Shown: positions 16,706-25,742 of the stretch, one piece after another | Position numbering within the stretch: the stretch's first letter is position 1 | How the letters are laid out: each line of letters opens with the position of its first letter | Assembly (NCBI GenBank): GCA_002310215.1 | Contig: DBYR01000006.1 | Coordinates: forward strand, 84,112 to 148,111 | Reading direction: 5' to 3' | DNA from: Bacteroidales bacterium UBA1181 | Lineage (GTDB): Bacteria > Bacteroidota > Bacteroidia > Bacteroidales > Paludibacteraceae | Length of the DNA stretch: 64,000 bases | Translations under genes and position numbers: made by a program | The notes under the pieces: generated by a model | Databases searched by the model: none | What the model was told of the DNA's origin: nothing | Seen by the model: only the letters and a program-made list of their open reading frames with translations

Positions 16706-16869
16706 AAGGAGCCCCCTATTCCCTATAAAAAACCCGACAAACACAATTAACAAAGCCAGACGAAGCATTGTGCCTTTAGCCACACAACGCATCGACGCTT
16801 CTGTCAGCAACCAATAGCGACGAAACACATTTTTCCATAAAGAAAGATATAGGGGAAACGATGGAAAGC

Positions 16870-18306
16870 CTATGATTTTCTCTTTAAGAGAACATCCAAC
16901 ACATCATTCAAAACATTAGACCCCAACAATTTAGCAGGCAAAAAGTATGCGGTCACACCCACTAACAACTGTAGAATCAGCCGCAACGTGACACTGCAAT
17001 CCAACCACCCCACCACATAGACCAACCCCGCCATGAAGCAAGAGATGCCCAAATAGGGATAAATATCACGCAACTGCTCCTTGATCGAGTAACAGACCAC
17101 TCCACGCACAAAGAAGAGATCCACCACATACGACAAGAGGTTGGCCGCCACAAAGCCCCAAAGCATCTGTTCTATCGAATCGTGGAAGAGGAAGAGGAAC
17201 AACAGCGTCAGGCCGTTTCGCACGCCCTCCATGACAAAATTCTTTTTCGGGAAACCCTTCACCACCATCATGTTCAGGCACATCGAATGCATCGGTCCCA
17301 CAAGACCAGCGATCGCCAAAATTCTAAAGTAAGGAACAATCGGCAGCCACTTCTCGGTAAGCACCACCTCCACCAGGTTGTCGAAACAAGCCATAACGCC
17401 CAAAAGAATCGGAAAGATAGAGAATGCGACCATCCGCATCATCTTCCGAAGATAGTTCAACTGGCGAGGCTCATCGTCGTTCAGTTTAGACAAGACAGGG
17501 TATGCGACGCCCGAAAAGGTAGAGGCGACGATATTAACCGGCAAGAAATAAAACTTATAGGATTCCGAATAGTACCCCAGGCGCTCATCCCCGAAATATC
17601 GCCCGATGATTGGGTTATAGACATAACGGACAAACGTGTTCATCAGACTCGAACCGATCAGGGAGAAACTGAACATGAAGAGTTCCCGTATCACGGAGAA
17701 GTCTGGTGCGCACTTAGGGTACCAATCGCTGAAGATCCACAGGAGTATGACCCGTATAGCCGATTGTAGCACGATCTGCCAAGCCAACGCCCAGTAGCCA
17801 TACCCCAAGAAGATCAGCACAATGGTCACAACACCTGACACAACCGCACTGACAAGGCTTGCGATGGACATTTTCTTGAACGCCAGGTTACGAGTCAACA
17901 CAATGTTCTGCACCACCCCAAACGAGTTGAAAATGATGGAAAGAAACAAGAAGTAGGACAACGGAACCAATTCAGGCATGTGGTAGTAGTCCGCGATCCT
18001 ATCCGACGTCAGGAACAGCAAGGAATAGAAAACCACACCCAAAAAGACATTGAAGCATAACACGGCCACATATTCCGCATCCGTATTGTGCTTGCGTCTC
18101 ACCATGGCGGAGGTGAAACCGCTCTCCGTCAGCAAATTGGACAAGGCGGTAAAGATCGCCAGCGCACCAATCAAGCCGAAATCACGAGGCGACAACAAAC
18201 GAAGCGTCACCAAGCCGACGACAAACGCCACGACCTGGAACCCCACCTTGTCAAACGCATTCCAGATGATGGAACGCGTGGTCTCTTTTTTCAAATCCTG
18301 TGCCAT
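16870..18306 (-). CDS. Oligosaccharide flippase family protein (Wzx-like)
   Basis: 478 aa polytopic protein with about 12-14 predicted membrane helices. The N-terminus (IIWNAFDKVGFQVVAFVVGLV, LLSPRDFGLIGALAIFTAL, LLTESGFTSAMVRR) is typical of the polysaccharide biosynthesis/MATE-like flippase family. It would flip a lipid-linked sugar across the inner membrane for surface polysaccharide or glycoprotein glycan assembly. It stands alone, with no glycosyltransferase cluster nearby, so the substrate cannot be assigned. Confidence 0.87.
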   Translation of the reverse strand: MAQDLKKETTRSIIWNAFDKVGFQVVAFVVGLVTLRLLSPRDFGLIGALAIFTALSNLLTESGFTSAMVRRKHNTDAEYVAVLCFNVFLGVVFYSLLFLTSDRIADYYHMPELVPLSYFLFLSIIFNSFGVVQNIVLTRNLAFKKMSIASLVSAVVSGVVTIVLIFLGYGYWALAWQIVLQSAIRVILLWIFSDWYPKCAPDFSVIRELFMFSFSLIGSSLMNTFVRYVYNPIIGRYFGDERLGYYSESYKFYFLPVNIVASTFSGVAYPVLSKLNDDEPRQLNYLRKMMRMVAFSIFPILLGVMACFDNLVEVVLTEKWLPIVPYFRILAIAGLVGPMHSMCLNMMVVKGFPKKNFVMEGVRNGLTLLFLFLFHDSIEQMLWGFVAANLLSYVVDLFFVRGVVCYSIKEQLRDIYPYLGISCFMAGLVYVVGWLDCSVTLRLILQLLVGVTAYFLPAKLLGSNVLNDVLDVLLKRKS

Positions 18307-18448
18307 AGTGAGTACAAAGGTACATGAATAATTATGAATTTTGAAACGTTAGTTCGACGAAGTCAATTATGAATTATGAATTATATGCAGCATGGATGAA
18401 ATGTTTGGGGAAAGGGAATGGAGAATAGGGAATAAGACAATTTTATTT

Positions 18449-18456
18449 TACCTTTG
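18449..18456 (+). promoter_or_regulatory. -7 element (TACCTTTG) for the LOG gene
   Basis: TAnnTTTG match 30 bp before the start codon. The upstream 18330-18385 stretch carries AATTATGAATT-type simple repeats. Confidence 0.5.
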
Positions 18457-18486
18457 TGAGAAGAAATAGATAGAATAGAAAATAAT

Positions 18487-19068
18487 ATGACGAAACGGGT
18501 CTGTGTCTATTGTGCGTCCAGCACGCAAGTGGACGAAGCATACAAAAGAGAAGCGAAGAGATTAGGAGAGATCCTGGCTAAGAACGGCATCGCCTGCAAC
18601 TACGGCGGAGGCGCTGTCGGACTGATGGGTGAGTTGGCGCACTCCATGCTCGAACACGGTGGTGAAATCACAGGCATCATCCCCCGTTTCATGGTCGAGA
18701 GAGGATGGGACAACCCCAACGTGACAGAGGTGGAGACGAGCTCCATGCACACGCGCAAGGAACGTATGACGCAAGACGTGGATGCGGCCATCGCCCTTCC
18801 GGGAGGATGCGGCACCATAGAGGAACTGATGGAGATCATCACGTGGAAACAATTAGGTCTGTTTCTCAAACCCATCGTCATCATCAACGTCAACCACTTC
18901 TTCGACCCCCTTTTGTCCATGTTGGACAAATGCGTGGAGGAGAAATTCATGTCGGAAAAGCTTAAAAAGACCTGGACTGTCGTCAACAACGCCGACGAAG
19001 TGATAGCCGCCATCGAGGAGGGGCATCCATGGGGGAAAGAAGAATCCGACAAATACGCGAGCCTATAA
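18487..19068 (+). CDS. LOG family / TIGR00730 Rossmann-fold protein
   Basis: 193 aa. Lysine-decarboxylase-like (LOG) motif PGGCGTIEELMEIITWKQLG, plus YGGGAVGLMG and the N-terminal VCVYCASST. Family members hydrolyse nucleoside 5'-monophosphates to free base and ribose phosphate; in plants this activates cytokinins. In bacteria it is probably nucleotide salvage or housecleaning. The sacsin-like ATPase gene starts 15 bp after its stop, so both are probably on one transcript. Confidence 0.9.
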   Translation: MTKRVCVYCASSTQVDEAYKREAKRLGEILAKNGIACNYGGGAVGLMGELAHSMLEHGGEITGIIPRFMVERGWDNPNVTEVETSSMHTRKERMTQDVDAAIALPGGCGTIEELMEIITWKQLGLFLKPIVIINVNHFFDPLLSMLDKCVEEKFMSEKLKKTWTVVNNADEVIAAIEEGHPWGKEESDKYASL

Positions 19069-19083
19069 CAAGCCAATAAAGCG

Positions 19084-21684
19084 ATGGAGAAGAACAGGAA
19101 AGAGAAAGATTGGTTCCAACAGCTAACCGACAAGAGGTCCACGTTGGCAAAGCAACTGAAGGACCCCGCAGCCGCCGGTTTCTGGAACTCCGTCGTGGAC
19201 AAATACTCCGACGAAGCCCACTTTCTCTACGAACTGTTACAGAACTCAGACGACGCACAAGCGACGGAAGTCCACATCCGGCTGCACAAAGACAGGCTGG
19301 AATATACGCACAACGGTCTTGTTCAATTCTCCATCTCCGACCCAGGCAGGGAGAATGACAAAGAGGCATTAGGGCACCTGAATGCCATCACATCCATCGG
19401 GGCAAGCAACAAGCAGAGCGGCAACTCCATCGGCAAGTTCGGCATAGGCTTCAAGTCTATCTTCCGCTATACGGACCGTCCCCACATCGAAGACGACAAC
19501 TTCTCGTTTGACATACAAGACTTCATCGTACCAGTTCCCGCCCCACGCATGAGCCAGGAGCGGAAAGCAGGAGAGACGCTATTCCTCTTCCCTTTGAAGC
19601 ACCCAGCGACCGACTATCCCGACATAGAGCAAAAATTAGAGACACTCCACTCCCCTCTCTTTTTCCTGTCCCATCTGAAAAAGATCATTTGGGAGACGGA
19701 CGAGGGCGCTCACGGCTCCTATAAGCTCGTCAAAGAGAAAGAGACGAAAATTCAATCAGTCGCATACAGTCACATCACCCTGACGCACGAAACAGGCGGA
19801 GAACAGACAGTCAAACGCTACCATCGCTACATGGACGGATGTGCCGTCGCCTTCGAAAGCAACGAAGCGAAGGAGCCTCAACCATTGGAAGAGGAGGAGA
19901 ACATATTCTGTTTCTTCCCCACCAAGGAACAATCCTCCCTTCCTTTCGTCATCCATGCGCCATTCCTGCTTACAGACAATCGGGAAAGCATAAAACACCA
20001 CGAAGCATGGAACCAACAGCAGGTGGAGAAACTCGGAACATTAGTAGCCACCGCCCTCACCCACCTCGCGCAAAGCAACCAATTAAAGGATAGGATCTTC
20101 GATATTATACCCTTAGAAAAGAACAAGTTCCTGAAAAAAGCGGGAAGCACCTTCCTTGCCCCTCTATACATCGCCATAACGGAGGCGATGCGCACGAAAG
20201 CGCTTTTCCTCACAGACGATGGCTTATACGTAGACGCCACGCACACGCGGCACACTGAAAACAAGCCGCTACGGGAACTCTTTTGCGGGGAGGAAGAAGA
20301 ATTATTGCCCGACAAAGGGAAAGGCCTTAAATGGTGCTTCAAATCGCTCTACAAGGAAGAAGAAACTAAGCAATCGCTCATAAGCAATTATCTGAAAGAG
20401 AATCAACTGATCGCCTCCACGATAGAGATGGGCGATGTGCTCGACACCCTTACCAGCACCGACATTGAGGTGCGAGGGATGGAATGGCTAAAGAAATTTT
20501 ACATCTGCCTCGCCAAAAGCAAGGTCACCCTTGGTTCGCAACCCGTTCTGCTATGTGCCGACGGCAAGGCGAGGGCACTCTATTCCGAAGGCGAGGGAGT
20601 CTCCACGAAACAAATACATGCGGGGAGCACAAACGACTCGTCCGACATCCACCCACTTCTATGGGCTGACGAGCGATGCAGGCGAGCCCTCGCCTCCTTA
20701 GGCATACAAGAGCCTGGTCCGCAAGCAGAGATAGAGCAGCAGATCCTGCCGATCTACCTCGCCGGAAGAGCCACACTCCTACCGGAGGAGGAGACCCTGC
20801 GCCATCTTAGACGCATCACGGAGTGTTACCAATCCCTGCCACCGCAAGGAGAGGAAAGGGAACGCTTCATCCTTCGCCTCAAAGAGACACCTTTCATTCC
20901 CGTCAGGGACCACTCCGGCAACCGATGCTTCCAAAGAGCCCAGCAATGCATCCTACGCGCCGAACAGCTCCACAACTATTGGGAAGGGCATCCCGAACGC
21001 TATTTTCTTGAGAGCCAGACCATCATAGACGCCATCCCGCCAGAAGAGAGAAGCACATTCTACGAAATCCTAATGAGGATAGGCGTTACGACAACCCTCT
21101 CGATTGAGACGATCCACAGGACACCCTTAGAGGCGAAAAGACTGGGGTTAGAGCTCAACCCCGTCAGTCTGCGCCAATACGACAACGGAGACCAAGAGAT
21201 CATGGACAAGGAAATCAGCGGATGGAACCACTTCATCCATCACCTCACAACAGAGCGTTCCGCCGCATTCTTCAACCTCCTCAGCGAAGAAATCCAGAGA
21301 AGCACCTCCTTCCTCTTCGCACAATCGCTCGCCGGAGACTATAGCTATGTGGAGAAAGGGAAACAGACAAGGACGAGACAACGCATCGCACACACCACCG
21401 CCCGGAAAGTCATTTTCGAAGAGAGATGGTTATTCAACAAAAACGGGGAGAAATGCACACCCCAGGAGATAGCAGAGACGAACCAATTATCGCACATCTA
21501 CAACATCGCCAACAACGACATATTCTTTTTCTTAGGCATCAAGATATCGGACGACCTCAAAGGGCTGACCAAGGAGCAAAAAGAGGCCATCGACATCGTC
21601 AACAAGTTCAAGGAGAGCGGATATACCCTCCGGGACATGGAAAATCTATTAGCCCAAATCAAAGCGGGGAAGAAGCTATCATGA
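19084..21684 (+). CDS. Sacsin N-terminal-like GHKL ATPase protein, function unknown
   Basis: 866 aa, predicted soluble, no signal peptide. The N-terminal 250 residues form an Hsp90/GHKL ATP-binding fold of the sacsin/NO VEIN kind: N-box FLYELLQNSDDAQA, then ITSIGASNKQ and the glycine lid GNSIGKFGIGFKSIF. The remaining 600 residues match nothing I can name; they contain a second sacsin-like stretch (ENIFCFFPTKEQSSLPFVIHAPFLL). Related large ATPases are often found in anti-phage or stress contexts, but here the neighbours are ordinary. Whether it is a chaperone-like ATPase or a defence protein cannot be told from sequence. Confidence 0.8.
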   Translation: MEKNRKEKDWFQQLTDKRSTLAKQLKDPAAAGFWNSVVDKYSDEAHFLYELLQNSDDAQATEVHIRLHKDRLEYTHNGLVQFSISDPGRENDKEALGHLNAITSIGASNKQSGNSIGKFGIGFKSIFRYTDRPHIEDDNFSFDIQDFIVPVPAPRMSQERKAGETLFLFPLKHPATDYPDIEQKLETLHSPLFFLSHLKKIIWETDEGAHGSYKLVKEKETKIQSVAYSHITLTHETGGEQTVKRYHRYMDGCAVAFESNEAKEPQPLEEEENIFCFFPTKEQSSLPFVIHAPFLLTDNRESIKHHEAWNQQQVEKLGTLVATALTHLAQSNQLKDRIFDIIPLEKNKFLKKAGSTFLAPLYIAITEAMRTKALFLTDDGLYVDATHTRHTENKPLRELFCGEEEELLPDKGKGLKWCFKSLYKEEETKQSLISNYLKENQLIASTIEMGDVLDTLTSTDIEVRGMEWLKKFYICLAKSKVTLGSQPVLLCADGKARALYSEGEGVSTKQIHAGSTNDSSDIHPLLWADERCRRALASLGIQEPGPQAEIEQQILPIYLAGRATLLPEEETLRHLRRITECYQSLPPQGEERERFILRLKETPFIPVRDHSGNRCFQRAQQCILRAEQLHNYWEGHPERYFLESQTIIDAIPPEERSTFYEILMRIGVTTTLSIETIHRTPLEAKRLGLELNPVSLRQYDNGDQEIMDKEISGWNHFIHHLTTERSAAFFNLLSEEIQRSTSFLFAQSLAGDYSYVEKGKQTRTRQRIAHTTARKVIFEERWLFNKNGEKCTPQEIAETNQLSHIYNIANNDIFFFLGIKISDDLKGLTKEQKEAIDIVNKFKESGYTLRDMENLLAQIKAGKKLS

Positions 21685-21795
21685 CAGAGGCGACGCCTTC
21701 ACAAGAAAAGAGAAATCAATTCGCAACATATTTGCCCCATAAATTATGTTATTATCAACAAAATGCCTAACTTTACGAAGAAATAAGAAGTAATA

Positions 21796-23214
21796 ATGAT
21801 TTGGGACATTGCCTACATAATACTTTTCGCAATTTATGTCTATACGATCTTCACCACGATCATTTTCATGTTGGTGGAGAATCGTAACCCCGTCAAATCA
21901 ATCGCCTGGATATTGGTCCTGATATTCCTACCCGTAGTCGGTTTCCTCTTCTACATTCTCGTGGGAAGGAAATTCAGGAAGAGGCACATGATCTCCAAGC
22001 GAAGTCTTCTAATCAACAAGAAAAACAACACCTCGGACCTGACGGAGCTACCCAACCTCAACCTGTCCGACACGCAGAGGAGCATAGCGACCCTGGCATA
22101 CAGGAACAGTGACGCACCTCTCCACGAAAACAGCAAAATAGACATCTTCACAGACGCAAACGAGCTCTACAGCTCCATCATCGAAGACCTACGCAAAGCC
22201 AAGCACCACATCCACATGGAGTACTACATATTTTTAGCGGATAAGATAGGCTCTGCGGTGATGGATGTCCTGAAAGAAAAAGCTAAGGAAGGTGTCGTCG
22301 TACGCGTCATCATAGACGACGTGGGCAGTTGGCAACTGAAAAAGAAGAAAATCAAGGAGTTGAGGAACGCAGGCATCGACGTGCAAAGCTTCTTGGAGGT
22401 GGGGTTGCCCTACATCAACAGCCGCGTGAACTATAGGAACCACCGTAAGATCATCGTCATAGATGGTGTTGTCGGCTACACGGGAGGGTTCAACATAGCG
22501 GACCGATACGTGAAGGGATTAAGCTGGGGACCATGGAGGGACACGCACATCAAGATCGAGGGAAGTGCGGTGCTCGGATTACAAAAAAACTTCCTCACCG
22601 ACTGGTTCTTCGTGAAAAGGGAGTTGGTAGAGGATGTGACCTACTACCCTGCCCAGGAGAGGAAAGGCAACTGCCTCTCCCAGATCATCATCAGCGGACC
22701 GGACATGACGTGGGAAAGCATCATGCAGGTATTCGCGAAGGCCTTCATGGAGGCCAAGGAACGCATATACATCGAGACTCCCTATTTCCTGCCGCCGGAG
22801 AGCCTCATCACCGCACTGCAGACCGCCGCGTTATGCGGTGTGGACGTGCGCCTCATCTTGCCGATGAAGTCAGATGCGAGGATAACGCTCTACAGCACCT
22901 TCTCCTACCTCGACCAAATGTTAAAGGCAGGCATAAAGGTGTATCTGTACCAGAAAGGGTTCATCCACAGCAAGATTGTAGTAACCGACGACATCGCCAT
23001 CATAGGAAGCGCCAATATGGACTTCAGAAGCTTCGAGCAGAACTTCGAGCTTAGCGTGATCATGTATGACGCGGAGATCGCTAAAAAGATGGTGGAGATA
23101 TACGAAAACGACCTGCGCTCGTCCGAAGAGATCAAGAAAGAAGAGTGGACAACCCGCCGTTTCAGCCAAAAGATAAAAGAGTCCCTGGCAAGGCTACTCA
23201 GTCCGCTACTATAA
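21796..23214 (+). CDS. cls: Cardiolipin synthase
   Basis: 472 aa. Two N-terminal membrane helices (IAYIILFAIYVYTIFTTIIF; IAWILVLIFLPVVGFLFYIL) and two phospholipase D HKD motifs, at His216 (NHRKIIVIDG) and His391 (IHSKIVVTDD), each followed by G-x-x-N. Joins two phosphatidylglycerols to make cardiolipin at the inner membrane. First of a close cluster with the DUF59 protein (18 bp later) and lpxH. Confidence 0.94.
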   Translation: MIWDIAYIILFAIYVYTIFTTIIFMLVENRNPVKSIAWILVLIFLPVVGFLFYILVGRKFRKRHMISKRSLLINKKNNTSDLTELPNLNLSDTQRSIATLAYRNSDAPLHENSKIDIFTDANELYSSIIEDLRKAKHHIHMEYYIFLADKIGSAVMDVLKEKAKEGVVVRVIIDDVGSWQLKKKKIKELRNAGIDVQSFLEVGLPYINSRVNYRNHRKIIVIDGVVGYTGGFNIADRYVKGLSWGPWRDTHIKIEGSAVLGLQKNFLTDWFFVKRELVEDVTYYPAQERKGNCLSQIIISGPDMTWESIMQVFAKAFMEAKERIYIETPYFLPPESLITALQTAALCGVDVRLILPMKSDARITLYSTFSYLDQMLKAGIKVYLYQKGFIHSKIVVTDDIAIIGSANMDFRSFEQNFELSVIMYDAEIAKKMVEIYENDLRSSEEIKKEEWTTRRFSQKIKESLARLLSPLL

Positions 23215-23232
23215 AAATAACAAACAAACATC

Positions 23233-23547
23233 ATGAACGAATTCTTAGAATTAGAGGAAAAAATAGTTTCCGTCCTGAAAACCGTATATGACCCGGAGAT
23301 ACCAGTGAACGTATACGATCTCGGTCTCATCTACAACATCGAGGTGAAAGAGGAGGGCGTGGTCTCCATCGAAATGACGCTCACCGCCCCGAGCTGTCCT
23401 GCGGGAGAGTTCCTCGTGGAGGACATCAAGATGAAAGTGAATGGCATAGAGGGAGTGAAGCAATGTGATGTGAACATCGTATTCGAGCCCGAATGGACCA
23501 AGGAAAGAATGTCCGAGGAGGCACTTCTGGAATTAGGATATCTATAA
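23233..23547 (+). CDS. MIP18/DUF59 iron-sulfur cluster assembly protein
   Basis: 104 aa. DPEIPVNVYDLGLIYNIEV is the MIP18 signature; LTAPSCPAGEFLVEDIKMKV carries the conserved Cys. The family (SufT/PaaD-like) helps mature Fe-S proteins. No suf genes are adjacent. Fe-S enzymes such as IspG in this window are possible clients. Sits between cls and lpxH with tight spacing. Confidence 0.92.
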   Translation: MNEFLELEEKIVSVLKTVYDPEIPVNVYDLGLIYNIEVKEEGVVSIEMTLTAPSCPAGEFLVEDIKMKVNGIEGVKQCDVNIVFEPEWTKERMSEEALLELGYL

Positions 23548-23554
23548 GCATAGA

Positions 23555-24319
23555 ATGGATTCATCTAAGAAAAAAATATACTTCGCATCCGACGCCCACT
23601 TGGGGCTGGAGGTCTACGAAGACCGATTCACGGCAGAGAGGCGGATCGTCCAATGGATGGATAGCATCAAACCGACGTGCAAGGCGCTCTACTTTGTCGG
23701 AGACATGTTCGACTATTGGTTTGAATACAAATACGTCATACCCAAAGGATTCGTTCGATTCATAGGGAAGATGGCGGAATTCATAGACGACGGCATACCT
23801 GTCTACCTCTACACAGGCAACCATGACGTATGGATGTTCGGCTACTTCCAAGAAGAGATCGGCGCCACCGTCTACACGAAGGAGACCACACTAACCCTTG
23901 ACGGAAAGAACTTCTACGTGGCCCATGGCGACGGACTGGGGGACCCCAGCCTAACCTTCCGCTTCATGCGAGGATTCTTCCGCAACAAATTCTGCCAGTT
24001 CCTCTATAAATGGATACACCCGGACCTCACCATGCCTTTCGGGCGCGCTTGGTCAAAATCCAACCGAAAGAAGAAGAGAGGCAATGCGGCGGAGTCCTAT
24101 TTGGGAGAAGAGAAAGAATTCCTTGTCCAATTCGCTAAAAAGCACAGTCAGACAAACGACATAGACTTCTACGTGTTCGGACACCGCCACATCGTCTTAG
24201 ACCTAACCATAGAGGGCAATAAGCGGGTCATCATCTTAGGGGATTGGATCACCAACTTCACCTATGCGGAATGGGACGGCGAGCACTTTGAAATAAAACG
24301 CTACGAAGAGAAACGATAA
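23555..24319 (+). CDS. lpxH: UDP-2,3-diacylglucosamine diphosphatase
   Basis: 254 aa calcineurin-like metallophosphoesterase. Metal-binding motifs in order: DAHLGLE, GDMFDYWFE, GNHDVWMF, HGDGLG and GHRH. In LpxH the enzyme cuts UDP-2,3-diacylglucosamine to lipid X for lipid A synthesis. It starts 7 bp after the DUF59 gene. Confidence 0.88.
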   Translation: MDSSKKKIYFASDAHLGLEVYEDRFTAERRIVQWMDSIKPTCKALYFVGDMFDYWFEYKYVIPKGFVRFIGKMAEFIDDGIPVYLYTGNHDVWMFGYFQEEIGATVYTKETTLTLDGKNFYVAHGDGLGDPSLTFRFMRGFFRNKFCQFLYKWIHPDLTMPFGRAWSKSNRKKKRGNAAESYLGEEKEFLVQFAKKHSQTNDIDFYVFGHRHIVLDLTIEGNKRVIILGDWITNFTYAEWDGEHFEIKRYEEKR

Positions 24320-24444
24320 ATGCGAAGGAGACAGGAACGCTGAATGAATTAAAAAAACATAATTTACAACGAACAGCCTGCGAAAGGAAGAAAACGTGAC
24401 ATGTTTTTTATTAATTTCGCAAGGATAATCAAGGAAGAAGGAAG

Positions 24445-25731
24445 ATGGCTCAACCATTGGCAGAAAGGATGCGTCCGAAGACACTAGACGACTACATCGG
24501 CCAAAAACATTTGGTCGGCGAGAATGGTGTGCTTCGCAGGATGATGGAGTTGAAACACATTCCATCCTTCATCCTTTGGGGACCTCCCGGCGTAGGGAAA
24601 ACCACGCTGGCACGCATCATCGCCAATCAAATGGAACGTGCCTTCTTCACACTGAGCGCCATCAGTTCGGGAGTGAAGGATGTCCGCGACGTGATAGACA
24701 AAGCGAAGAATTCCAGATTCTTCAACACAGAACCTCCCATCCTATTCATCGACGAGATCCACCGATTCTCCAAGGCGCAGCAAGACTCTCTCTTAGCGGC
24801 GGTGGAGCAAGGCGTTGTCACACTCATAGGAGCCACGACAGAAAATCCATCGTTCGAAGTCATCACGCCACTCCTCTCCAGATGCCAAGTCTACGTGCTC
24901 AAACCACAGACAGACGAAGACCTGCTCACGCTGGCCCACCATGTCGTGGAGAAAGACGAGGAATTGAAGCGCAAGAAGATCTTCTTCGACGAGACCGACT
25001 CACTGCTCCGGTTTGCGGGAGGAGACGCAAGGAAACTGCTCAACATCATCGAGTTAGTGGTCAGCGCGGAGGCGGACGAAGAGGAGATCCACTTCACCAA
25101 CAAATGTGTCACGGAGAGGTTGCAGGAGAATCCCAACGCATACGACAAGAACGGAGAGATGCACTACGACATCGTTTCCGCCTTCATCAAGTCCATTCGG
25201 GGAAGCGACCCCGACGCCGCCATCTACTGGTTAGCGAGGATGGTGGACGGAGGAGAAGACCCGAAGTTCATCGCCAGGAGACTCGTCATATCCGCCGCCG
25301 AAGACATAGGCCTCGCCAACCCCAACGCACTTCTATTGGCCAACGCCTGCTTCGACACCATCCATAAAATCGGGTGGCCAGAGGGAAGGATCGTATTGGC
25401 GGAGACCACGATATACCTCGCCACCAGTGCGAAAAGCAACTCCGCCTACCTCTCCATAGACAATGCGTTAGCGTTCGTACGGCAGAACGGGAACCAGCCC
25501 GTGCCTCTCCACCTGCGCAACGCACCCACGAAACTCATGGAGAAACTGGACTACGGGAAAGGGTACAAATATGCCCATGACTATGAAGGGCATTTCGTGG
25601 ACCAGGAGTTTCTCCCAAGCAAAATATCAGGAACGCAGTTCTGGACTCCACAGGACAACGCCGCCGAAAACCGTTTGGCGGACAACATGAAACGTCTCTG
25701 GGGGGCGAAGAAGAATTATAACAACAAATAA
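24445..25731 (+). CDS. rarA: Replication-associated recombination protein A (AAA+ ATPase)
   Basis: 428 aa. Walker A GPPGVGKTT at 46-54, Walker B LFIDEIHRF, sensor GATTENPSFE, then the MgsA-type tetramerisation C-terminus (RDPDAAIYWLARM-like region, AAEDIGLANPNALLLA). Acts at stalled replication forks. The S41 protease gene follows 11 bp later. Confidence 0.96.
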   Translation: MAQPLAERMRPKTLDDYIGQKHLVGENGVLRRMMELKHIPSFILWGPPGVGKTTLARIIANQMERAFFTLSAISSGVKDVRDVIDKAKNSRFFNTEPPILFIDEIHRFSKAQQDSLLAAVEQGVVTLIGATTENPSFEVITPLLSRCQVYVLKPQTDEDLLTLAHHVVEKDEELKRKKIFFDETDSLLRFAGGDARKLLNIIELVVSAEADEEEIHFTNKCVTERLQENPNAYDKNGEMHYDIVSAFIKSIRGSDPDAAIYWLARMVDGGEDPKFIARRLVISAAEDIGLANPNALLLANACFDTIHKIGWPEGRIVLAETTIYLATSAKSNSAYLSIDNALAFVRQNGNQPVPLHLRNAPTKLMEKLDYGKGYKYAHDYEGHFVDQEFLPSKISGTQFWTPQDNAAENRLADNMKRLWGAKKNYNNK

Positions 25732-25742
25732 TTCATGAAATT

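Larger units (their letters stand above)
16393..16869. other. 477-bp intergenic region with a small RNA candidate
   Basis: Lies between the convergent protease and flippase genes. Apart from the promoter, hairpins and terminator of the candidate small RNA at 16584-16705, I see nothing. A 78-codon minus-strand frame across 16592-16828 covers the promoter and hairpins and is not credible. Confidence 0.6.

Noticed and set aside
16592..16828. 78-codon minus-strand frame in the intergenic region
   Set aside because: It spans the promoter, hairpins and terminator of the small RNA candidate, has no homology I can see and no promoter of its own.
18330..18385. AATTATGAATTATGAATT repeats before the LOG gene
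   Set aside because: Simple AT-rich short repeats common in intergenic DNA of this phylum; no terminal structure or element boundary.
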